Source: Catenaria anguillulae PL171 (lineage: Eukaryota > Blastocladiomycota > Blastocladiomycetes > Blastocladiales > Catenariaceae). From it: a DNA stretch of 40,537 bases. Made by a program: the position numbers and the translations under genes. The notes beneath the pieces were generated by a model. The model had not been told where the DNA came from, did no database searches, and worked only from the letters and a program-made list of their open reading frames with translations. The stretch spans positions 1-40,537 of the forward strand of contig MCFL01000214.1 of NCBI GenBank assembly GCA_002102555.1, read 5' to 3'. Positions 31,706-40,537 of the stretch are shown here, piece by piece. Within the stretch, counting starts at the first letter, position 1, and each line of letters starts with the position of its first letter.

Positions 31706-34700
31706 TTACTCTCCGTTCATAACATTGACCTCAAACACTTCTGCATCGACGCCCATATCCAACAACCGACCAATCCTGTCTTCCCCAACCGCCTCCAATA
31801 AGACCTCAAACTCACTCTCGGTAACCCGCGCGCGGTACGCGCCCAAGAGCCGCTCGAGCGAACGCACGACCCACACGGTCGCTGGCGACAACAGCCGGTC
31901 GGCGGGCGTTGCCGGCCGGTACTCGTACGGTGCATCCCGCCGCTCGCGGTTCCACGCCGACAGCGGGTCGCCGCGCGGCGCAAACCCGCCTTGTTTGACA
32001 TTGTACGGAATCGGGTCCGGGATGGTGTCTGCAATGGTCGACACAATGGCCTGAACGTCGTTGGCGGCAAGTGCAGGCGATGCGGGTGACTGTAGATGGA
32101 ATATAAGCGAGCGCAAGATAGTGAGGAGCAGCGCGTGCTGAGCGGGCGCCCCTCGCACCCATGGTGACATGAAGGTTGGTCCAAGCAAGACTTGCGAAAT
32201 GAAGTTTGCACGTGCGCTCTGCGCCGTCGGCACTTGCCGCAAGGCCGATCGGAACATGACTGCCAGCCATTTCCAGTTGGGCGAGAGCAAGAGCATGGCT
32301 TCAAATTGCGCAAGAAGCAGGTCGCGTTGCACATGTGCATGGGATGTGCGGTCGGTTGGCGCGGGCGACGCAGTCATCCAAGGGAGCGGTCCACTGGTTG
32401 GTTGCGACGGAAGGGTGGCAGTCACGTCAACAAGTTCCTTGACAAGGGCCGTCATCCGCTTTTCCTGTTCGTCCTTGATCCAGTGTGCTGGGCCGAGGTA
32501 TGCCACGTTGGACCGGAAGCCGCGCAACAGCGGGGCCGTGTGGCGAATGGCTGCCATCAGTGTTGCGTGCATGATCGGATACTTGTTTGCTGGCACCGAC
32601 CTTGGTGACGTTGAAATGACGGCCTTTGCGTCCGCCCAGGCTTCGTCAAAGTAACGTGTCAGGACGTGCTCGAGCAGTTTGGGTCCGTGGCATCTTCCAT
32701 GGCGCGCGTCTGGGTGATGATGCTTGTTGCCCTTGTGCAGACAGGGAAGATTGAAGGCAAAACCAATAACTTTGCCGGTTGCTTGTGTGTGCAGGAGGTG
32801 CGGGTCCTTTTGGTTGGACAAGAAAAACCTAAGTGACCTTGGACTCATTTCATAAAAGAGTATGGTGATCGTACCATTGCACCGACATCTAGGAGGTTCT
32901 TGAGTTGTGCCCATTCTTCATCCACCGCCTTGAAATTGTGATGATAGCACACCCACATCAAGGCACAATCAACGGCAAGCAAGTACCGAATGTTGAATTC
33001 TGGTGCAGCGGGATCGTCGTCCTCCTCTACATCGTCGTCTTCTCGCTCATCGTCCTGCTCGTCTTGATCATCCTCGGCGTCACTTGCTGCCGCGACCGCC
33101 CGACCGGCGTCGTCAACATATTCGCCCGCATCCTCATAATCACGCATGCCCCCTTGAACTCGGCCTCCCTCGGCCGTGACCATGGCCGCATACAGTTCCT
33201 GCATCAACCCAGACCCGCGCGCCTCCGCGTCCGTGCTGGCGTCGAGCCCATCTCCATTTGACCCAGCAAACTCGGGCGTTGCAGCAGCAGCCACATCTGG
33301 CTCGGCCGTTACACCTCGCACGGCATTTTGTGCGCGGCGCTTTTTCTCGCGGCTACCATGATACCCGTCAATGTGCCGCTCGTCTGCGACAATGGCCTCG
33401 TATTCCGTCAAATCAAGATCCTCCCAATCGTCGTCGTCGTCCACAGGCTCGTCGGCCGGGTCGCGCGCGCACAGCTTTGTGGGCTCTTCAAGTGCGCGCC
33501 AGGCTTGGTTTAGGAATTGGTGGATGGCGGGCTGTGCGTAAAATGGGTTGCGGTCTGCGCCGTCCTTCGACCCTACAAACAGACAGAGTTTGTCGATGAT
33601 GAATCACATGTGAGCCAAAAACGCTGCAGCAAAAAAATGACTGAAACAAGGCAACACGTACAAGTCAGCCGCATGGTCAAGACGACCATCCACATGACCT
33701 GGGCCCAGCGCGCACTCGACGTATCCCCAACAAGGGCCTCCCACTCGCGATACACATGCTTTGCCACATGCGCATTGAACGCAGCCACAGCCGTGCGATC
33801 GGCAATCCCAGCCCCGCCATAACTCCCGTCCTCGAGCGTGTACGGCGCCATGGGAATCGACTCGAGCACCTCAATCACCTTGCCCAGCAAATGCCTGCCC
33901 TCGTTGGCCGTACTGTCTGCGAGCGACGCATGCACCTGTGCGCCAAACACGCGCAACGAGTCAACAATCCACGTGGCCAGCGGCACCGTGGGCCGCGACG
34001 TGAGCGTGGCGCGGTACACGTGGGCAAGAAAGTCGAGCGCGTCCGAGCGCGCCAGCAGGTCGGCATGCGACACGAGCGGCGCGGTGGCGGCCGCGGCAGC
34101 CGTTGACGAACGCGATTTGCGCGCGCTCGAAAAGATCACAGCAAGGCCATCGGTGATGGCGTTGGTGCACGTGGATTGGAAATAGCCTGCAACGGGCGAG
34201 TGGATGCGCGCGGCAATAGGCGATGTGAGCAAGGTCCAAGCAGCACGGATCGCCGACGCGCACAAGAGCGGCTAAAAATGCGACAGCAAAAGAGAGTTGA
34301 TCGGTGAGCTCGAGTGGATTCAAGGGAGTCAAATAGAAAAATCTCAATAGAAAGCAACATACATCCTTTGAAGCGACTGCTGTTTGGCACTCACTCATGA
34401 CGCTCCCTGCAAACACGCGCACCGTTGTTTCCTTGCCCTTTGGATGGTTTCCCTCAACAGGAATATGCTGCGGGCCCCTTTCCATGATGGCCAGTGCAAG
34501 CCACGTCAACGACAGCACCGCCTCGACTTGGGTTGCATTCTCACTCGACAATGGCCCTTCGGGCATTTGGGCAATGAGCGCAGAACAAAACTGAGCCGAC
34601 ACTTGGTGCTTGGCGATCGCACGGACAACGTACCCTGCGGCATCACGGAGAAGTAGTGGATTGGCACGTTCAGGTGGTTCGTCGTCGTCGTCGCCATTGC

Positions 34701-36516
34701 CTTGGTCGTCATCGTCCTCGTCCTCGTTTTCCTCGACAGTAATGTCCAACCGTGGGCCCAACGAAAACTTGAGCTCCCGGATTCCAGACCGGCACGGCGT
34801 GTGATCGGCCGTGTCTGGATCCAAGACGGATCCGGCAGATGAAAACATGGTGTGGACGGTGCGTGCGCGGCGTGCGTTGATGATTGCGGCAAGCTGCCAG
34901 TGGTCGGGAACGCGAATGAGCCAAGAGTCGGGGGATGCTGCTGCCGTGGTCGATGCGGTGGTTGAGGAAGCAGACGATGGTTTGGACTTTTCTTTTGCTG
35001 CAGAGGCGGCAGCCGATTTTGGTGGGGCCGGCTTGGACTCCTTTGCTGCTGCTGCTGCTGACGGCGGGACTGCTCCGGCAGTCTTACTGCCAGCCTTGTC
35101 GGCCTTGGTTGTGGGCGGCGGTACAAGGGTGCTTGTCTTTGAGGCTGGAACGGGATATGCATAACACCGTGCGAGCGCGCCGACAAACCGATGGAGAACA
35201 TCGGCGGGCATGTCCTCGAGCGCCGTGCAAATGTGCAGGTGCTCGTCGTGCAGCCACGCGTACATGTCGCACAGTGCTAGGATTTGGATGGCTTGGTCGC
35301 CCAAGGATGGGAGGTGTGCTGGGTCTGCGCAGTATGACAGGTAGTCGAGGAGAGATTGCAGGAGTGGGCGAGGGATGAGGCACGCAGATTTGGGTTTGGC
35401 AGTTGTGGTCGACGACGATTTCTGCTTTGCGTTGGGAGACGGTGCGGGTGATGGGTTGCGCGAGGATGACGGGGTCGGCTGCTTGTTGTCGTTTGGGGCG
35501 GACGAGGCAGCCGCGCACGTGCACGGAGGCGCATTGGTGTTGATAAACATGTCGTGCACAAAATCCATGAGGATGGTTACAAGCAGCTTTGCATGGCTCA
35601 TTTCCAACCTTGCCACGAGCGGAGCCTTGCGTCGGTCGTACTTGAGTGGGCGGAGCATAAATTGTAGTACAGTGCTCACATCCTTGATGACGGGAGCAAG
35701 GGCAATGCCCTCACGCTGGAGCGACGCACGCGAAAGGGCGCGCATGGCGAGGATGGGTGGAAGTTGCATAATGATGGCGCTGCGCTGGATCATGTACCGG
35801 TCGACGTGCACGTCGCCAGAGTCCATGCGCAGTTTTGTGGCGTCCGAAATGATGACGGATTGCGCGAGCGAGAGGCCATTGTCAACGAGGGGGACTGTCG
35901 CGAGCGGAATGAAGGCCAGGGAGCCCTTGGTGAAGAGGCCCGGGATGGCTGACGTGAGTGGATCGTCTGCCGGGGTCGGCGGAGGCAGCGTGCTAAACTT
36001 GTCAATGAGGTCGGCCAGGGCGTGAAAGGCACGGACGTGGTCGGCAGTCGTGTGCAGCTGGTTGAGTTGTGGCTGAAACATGAGCTCGGACATTGGGTTT
36101 CTAGCGCCAGCGGCGGCCTGCGAAGAAGCGGGCAGGTTGGAGGTGGATCCCGAGGGAGCGTCCGTGGCCGTGGACGCGGCTGAGTTTGCGAGAAAGTGTT
36201 GCATGGCCGACATGAGCTGCTGGCTGCTGCCGTTGGCCAAGGCGGTGGCAGCGGCAGCAATGGCGTCGGAGGCGGCTGCTGCCGAAGGGGACGGTCCGAG
36301 GAAGGGCAAAAACTGTGCGGCGGACGGGATGGGCGGCGGATTCATGAGCTGCTGATGCTGCAGTTCGCGCTGCTTTTGGCGTTGGTGCTTCTTGTTGCCG
36401 ACCTTGGCCCTGATGGCAGCAGCAGTAGCAGTAGCCTTTGGGTTGGCACTGGCGTCCCCAGCTCGGGCAGCGGAGGGGGTTGGGGAGGGCGGAGTAGGAT
36501 CGTGATCGTCCGACAT
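31706..36516 (-). CDS. Large unrecognised protein with two acidic tracts
   Basis: Four exons, 34363-36516, 33662-34271, 32875-33572 and 31706-32806 (introns of 91, 89 and 68 bp), giving 1520 residues. Phases 0, 1 and 0 all fit; the third acceptor (CAAAAG ending at 32807) was chosen because nearer AGs break the frame. The head is Ala/Ser-rich with a basic stretch (KKHQRQKQRELQHQQL). A helical region follows near 200-330 (RYMIQRSAIIMQLPPILAMR). A Lys/Ala/Ser-rich linker lies around 430-540, an acidic tract near 595-612, and a strongly acidic Asp/Glu tract near 1085-1110. The last 367 residues are mostly helical (LLLAQFEAMLLLSPNWKWLA). There is no signal peptide, no membrane segment and no known catalytic motif. 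It may be a helical scaffold of a nuclear or cytosolic complex; I do not recognise the family. Confidence 0.72.
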
Positions 36517-37062
36517 GGTACAGTAACGGTCGCCAAAGGAGGATATGCGCTTGCAGGAAGAGATTGCCTCAAGTGTATCGGCGAGTACTATTCACTTTGG
36601 CAAGGAAGCAATGGGCTGAATTGAATCGCACAGGATAGATCGCTAATGTCAGCGCTAATGTCATCAAAAGTATACAGCAAGACCGCCGATCGTTGTTGGT
36701 TGTTGGGGTGCGCGACTCACTATGGTACGATGAAACAAGTCTTGCCATTGATAGCGCTCCCTCTCGCCATGACTGTTGATGAAAGAGTTGAACCGAAACC
36801 TGGAAAAATCAGGTCAATTGGTCGCATCGCGTCTTCAAACTGTCGCCGCTCCACTACTGACTGCTGGGCCGTAGTCTACATATCCTGTCTGCAAGTGTTC
36901 CCAGATATGATACCGTGCTTGCCACTTGACCATCGCAAGCGGATGAAAACGAACTTGAATGCAAAGTATAAATTCTTCAAGTCAAGAAACAAACGGGGCA
37001 TACACCATCAGACAGGCAATGAGGTATCAATCGGTTCAAGTGTAAAAACCAAAGCAAGTCAA
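36517..37062. other. Spacer between two unrecognised minus-strand genes
   Basis: 546 bp. It combines the promoter of the 1520-residue protein gene (right of 36516) and the 3' flank of the next gene. It is AT-richer than coding DNA. No gene or RNA is recognised. Confidence 0.4.
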
Positions 37063-38547
37063 TCAATAGAGATCCTTCCCACCCAACACCCACACCGCGT
37101 GCCCAACCACTTTAGCCGCGACCCTCTCCACCTCAGCCAGCGACTGTGTCCCCTTCTTCTGCTTGCCGACAAGCCCAGCCACCCTCATGGCATATGTTGC
37201 GAGCGGCGCTGACTCGGCACTCACCAGGCACCTGCGCAGCACGCTCGGGTACTGCAACAGCGTCAATGCCAGCTGCATGGTCTGTGTATCCATTGTGTCA
37301 TCCACGGGCAATGACGCGAATGCGTCTCGAGTTTGCGCGTCGGCAACTGCTGCCACCTTGGCCCAGACTTTATCATTTTTGCACCCGGCCGCGCCGCCCG
37401 CAGGTATGGCCGTTGTCCGATTGCACGCCAACAAGCCCCACCGCCTGCACAAGGTGCCCGAGACTGAGAGTGATGCTGCCCCTGGAGCAGCAGGTGCATA
37501 TGCAACAATCTTTGGGCCTTCGCATCCAAGCACCACCTCAATAAGCGCGACCGCTTGCTTGACACATCGCTCATTGGCCATGGTCGTGACAATGAAATCG
37601 ACCTGGCCCGCGTTGCTCAACAAGTAATCCGCAAGCAAGGTAACGCGCGTCCAGGCATTGGCTGACGTGAGCAGTGTAGCAACGCCAAGTTCGGCTCCAA
37701 GATCGACAATGCGCGACCCCGAGGGCGTGCGCAGAATGCGGTGCGCGTGCGCGAGTGCCGATGGAATGTGCGCCGAGGCTGCGGGTGGTGCAGGTGGAAG
37801 GAGTGTTGGCGGAGGCGGACAAGCAGTCGCGTGGGTGGTTGTGAGGCGCGCGAGAAACTGGGCAATGGCTTGGCCACGGGGCTCTTGGGCAGCATGTGGC
37901 TCAATGAGCACTTTTGAAGGCAACGACGACGAATCCTGGCAAGCGGGCAGATCCAATGCCTCACACAGCGCGTGCAGTAAGGGTCGCGGGTCGTGCAAGT
38001 CGATGCGGATTTCGGCTCCCTGGTGAACAACTTGAACGTTGGCTATTGGGTTTGGCTCGTCGCCCTTGTGCGTTGCGCTTGCTCCCGAGCTCAAATGGTC
38101 CACAATCCAGTCAGCCATGGCCTTGGGGCATTCCGAGTGCGGTTCGCTGGGCCAAGCGCCGACGAGCTGGACGAGAGCAGCATGATCGCGGACCACGGGA
38201 ATGACGAGGTGCGGGGCATTGGGTGTCGGGCGCGACTCAAGCACGGTCCACCACGAGTGGGCTGAGGCGGGTGGAAAGACTGGTGACGAGGCGAGCAAGG
38301 TCGAGAGCGACGTCGGGGTGGGTGGGGCATAGGGCAAGGCCAGGCGGCGCGAGTGGTTGCTAGCGTTGCGAGGTGACGAGGTGGATGTCCGCGAAAGGGG
38401 GGACGATGTGCGCGGAGGCAGGGTGAACGGCGAGGTGGTTGATGTGGCCGTGGGAGGCAGCAGCGGCGCTGTATGCGCAAAGGCAAATGGCGGCGAATTG
38501 GACGATGATGGCAAGTAGTTGTACATGATGGAAACAGGATTTGTCAT
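37063..38547 (-). CDS. Unrecognised 494-residue protein
   Basis: One uninterrupted frame. The upstream extension to 38634 has no ATG, so the first ATG is at 38545-38547, with another at 38524-38526. The first 90 residues are Ser/Pro/Thr-rich and look disordered. After that come mixed segments with ordinary protein character (WWTVLESRPTPNAPHLVIPVV, AEIRIDLHDPRPLLHALCEA). A well-structured C-terminal half follows, with alternating strands and helices (RIVDLGAELGVATLLTS, VDFIVTTMANERCVKQAVAL, PKIVAYAPA). Near 300-400 this hints at a Rossmann-like alpha/beta fold, but no binding motif is clear. It ends in a basic helix (GLVGKQKKGTQSL) and GGKDLY. No intron, signal peptide or membrane segment is seen. 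Confidence 0.65.
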   Translation of the reverse strand: MTNPVSIMYNYLPSSSNSPPFAFAHTAPLLPPTATSTTSPFTLPPRTSSPLSRTSTSSPRNASNHSRRLALPYAPPTPTSLSTLLASSPVFPPASAHSWWTVLESRPTPNAPHLVIPVVRDHAALVQLVGAWPSEPHSECPKAMADWIVDHLSSGASATHKGDEPNPIANVQVVHQGAEIRIDLHDPRPLLHALCEALDLPACQDSSSLPSKVLIEPHAAQEPRGQAIAQFLARLTTTHATACPPPPTLLPPAPPAASAHIPSALAHAHRILRTPSGSRIVDLGAELGVATLLTSANAWTRVTLLADYLLSNAGQVDFIVTTMANERCVKQAVALIEVVLGCEGPKIVAYAPAAPGAASLSVSGTLCRRWGLLACNRTTAIPAGGAAGCKNDKVWAKVAAVADAQTRDAFASLPVDDTMDTQTMQLALTLLQYPSVLRRCLVSAESAPLATYAMRVAGLVGKQKKGTQSLAEVERVAAKVVGHAVWVLGGKDLY

Positions 38548-39200
38548 TCTGCTTTGTAAAATTCTTGAGTAAATCAGTATCTTGCTATGCACATCTTGAT
38601 ATTTACATGGGCAGCACGGCCCTTTTGAGCACACAAGACAGATGTTATCTTTGACCTCAGAGTCACCCGATTCCAGTCATACACGTGACATCTTGACTCA
38701 TTGTTCACTTGTTCTATCTGTTCTGGATGCCTGCCTTTTATCTCGACCAATCACAGCAGGAGAAGCCATGAGTCCCTGAAACAGTTTATCTTGATCTGAT
38801 CCCTACAACGTCTTTCGTCTGACCCACACAAGCATACAAACAGCCCGCCATGCTCTCAATTAGTCGATGTACGTAACATCCCATCGCGGATTGAGGCGAG
38901 CATTCATCATGCCGTCGGTTGTCTGTTGTCTCCTATCGCACGGCCACCGTCAACAACAACGGTTGATGGGAGGAAGATTGCGCAAGAGGATACATTTACC
39001 ATTACCAAACAAAACAAGGAAAAGTACTAACGAAAACGAGAAGGGGCAGGATTCAGCCATCTACTGACAGCCGACTAACGGGCTCAACAAACAACAGAAG
39101 GGAAAACGGAAACAAGGACGAAATTGAAGTGGACTGGCAGAACGAGCAGCCCACCCTGATACTGCGTGACTCACAGTCGAATATTGACCACGCTCACTTC
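38548..39200. other. Spacer between the unknown gene and proline dehydrogenase
   Basis: 653 bp containing the promoter of the unknown gene at 38547 (minus) and the 3' flank of the proline dehydrogenase gene. A short plus-strand frame at 38867-39067 has no resemblance to a family. Nothing else is seen. Confidence 0.4.
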
Positions 39201-40537
39201 TCACTTGCCCTGGAACCGACACACCAACTCGTGCCACAGAATCTGCTTATCCACCTTCCCCGCAGCGCCGCCCAGCACAGCACTATTCTCCTGCGCGCGC
39301 CTCAGCAAGTAAGGAACAACCTCATGCACGGGCCCATATGGCAAGTACTTGTAAATCGGATACCCATTCTCGGCGAGCGCATAACTCGTCAAGTCTGCAT
39401 GCCCATGAGCTGCCCAAACAGCACGCGGCCCGAGCTCTTGTCCACGCCCAAGTGCCGCATTTCGCGCGTCGTGCGCACCACAGAGTCGCGGTTGTGGCTG
39501 GCCACAATCACGGTGGCGCTCGGGTTGGTTCCGCGGGCAATGCGCGCAAGCACAGCGTCCACGCCCGCATTGTACGAGGCGTGCGTGGATTCAAGGGTAT
39601 CGTTGATGGGTGATGGGTACGATTCGGCCTTGGCTTTGGCCCGCTCAGAGACCATGTACGCTGCAACCAACAACAGAAATACAATCGTCAATTGTGTGCA
39701 GAGAGAATAAAAAAGGACATTCACATGAAGAGAGAAGAGAACATACCTCCCCGCACCAACTTTGCTGCAAAATGCCACCCTTGCTCCTCACTCATTGCCA
39801 AATCCCGCTTCAACCGGCCCAACGCATCCTTCAAATACAACTGATATGTGTTAAACACCACAGGTGCGCCCCCATTGGACCCATTAAACGCCTTGCCCAT
39901 GGCCAGCGCAGCGGTATCGATGGCAGGCTGGAAGTACGTCTGCTCGGCATCCACCATCAACCCAACGCCCTTGTCCTTGGCTTGTGCACACAACGCGCGG
40001 AGCCTGTCCAAAAGCTTGGCGTACGACGCAACGTCCTCGGCAGGTACGCCCAGCATGGCCAGATACGCCGGGCTCGGGTCGCGCGCAAGCAAAGAAACAA
40101 GATCCGCCGATGTGGCCGTGCCGCCCGACCGGCTCGTTGTCTTTGCCGACGTCATGGCATCAAACAGGGCCGCACCGCCGGGTACACTGGCGAGCCACTG
40201 GTCCCTCGTCACCCCTGCCCCAGCATGCGGTGAGCGCGTGCAATGGCAGACGACACGGACAAGAGGACGGGGGTTGGGCCAAGGGCAGTCACCTTGACGG
40301 CAATACAAGTGCCCGGATTGATTGCCTGCGGCGTTGATGGATGCGGCAAACAGCTGAGCCGCGTGGTCGGCCTCGACCTCTTCCCTGGCCCGGACCTCGA
40401 CCGGATCCGCATCTGCCTGGCCAGCCTCGAGGTCGGCCTCAATGGAAATGTCAAGAATCGACCCAATGCCATTGGATTTCAGCGCAGCCATCACCTCGCC
40501 CAGCTCATCGAGCGACTCGCCGCCGCAAAAGTGTGCA
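39201..40537 (-). CDS. Proline dehydrogenase, cut by the window edge and with three frame breaks
   Basis: Mitochondrial FAD enzyme that oxidises proline to pyrroline-5-carboxylate, the first step of proline use. Reading leftward from the right edge, the text starts inside the barrel: HFCGGESLDELGEVM and IGSILDISIE. It continues CIAVKVTALGP, GLMVDAEQTYFQPAID, VFNTYQLYLKDAL, LVRGAYMVSER, VIVASHNRDSV, FGQLMGM and the FAD-binding end YLLRRAQEN. An 86 bp intron (39661-39746, GTATGT...GCAG) lies inside RGAYMVSER. Breaks occur in or near short G runs at about 40309 and 40212, and near 39404, where one G is missing after GGCAT. Each shifts the frame without loss of conserved residues. The N-terminus and presequence lie outside the window. 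The family is certain. Confidence 0.92.

Overview
The window reads as nuclear DNA of a fungus. The genes are split by short spliceosomal introns (63-137 bp, with one of 460 bp), coding regions look GC-rich by eye, and the gene content is fungal: a Caf120/Skg3-type PH protein, an Akr1-type ankyrin/DHHC palmitoyltransferase, secreted subtilases and a mitochondrial bL36. Introns in most genes, long Ser/Pro/Ala-rich extensions and a D-Ala-D-Ala-ligase-like ATP-grasp gene would suit an early-diverging zoosporic lineage such as Blastocladiomycota. That placement is an inference, not something the sequence proves.

Layout, left to right. 275-1465 (+) is cytosolic tyrosyl-tRNA synthetase, with three small frame breaks. 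2702-7018 (-) is a 1438-residue Caf120/Skg3-like protein. It is divergent from a three-exon SR splicing factor (7548-9161, +) with RRM, CCHC knuckle and RS tail. Next come an ATP-grasp ligase (9847-11188, +), mitochondrial ribosomal protein bL36m (11704-12027, -) and Akr1 (12503-15534, +). 16517-19069 (+) holds a CTD-phosphatase-like gene and a following unknown coding stretch, both broken across several frames. After these lie a secreted CAP/SCP protein (19843-21057, +), an unknown protein (21262-22551, +) and COQ10 (22790-23913, -). Two subtilases stand head to head around a 2 kb spacer: an 11-exon PA-domain subtilase (24374-27866, -) and a 4-exon proteinase-K-like enzyme (29901-31408, +). 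The right side carries a 1520-residue unknown protein (31706-36516, -), a 494-residue unknown protein (37063-38547, -) and proline dehydrogenase (39201 to the right edge, -), which has three frame breaks and is cut by the window end.

There is no operon logic; most genes are ordinary housekeeping genes. The nearest thing to a functional cluster is the secreted set between 19.8 and 31.4 kb (CAP protein plus two subtilases), which would suit extracellular protein digestion or host contact. No CRISPR array, rRNA, convincing tRNA or recognisable mobile element was found.

The most notable signals are: an unusually uniform 5' splice-site pattern (GT-N-pyrimidine, usually followed by G) in all 26 introns I could place by reading frame; a ligase family tied to peptidoglycan in an apparent fungus; a long low-complexity insertion inside the COQ10 START-like domain; two large unrecognised proteins; and a sharp contrast between clean long genes and three loci full of small frame breaks. 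Those breaks may be draft-assembly indels or real decay.
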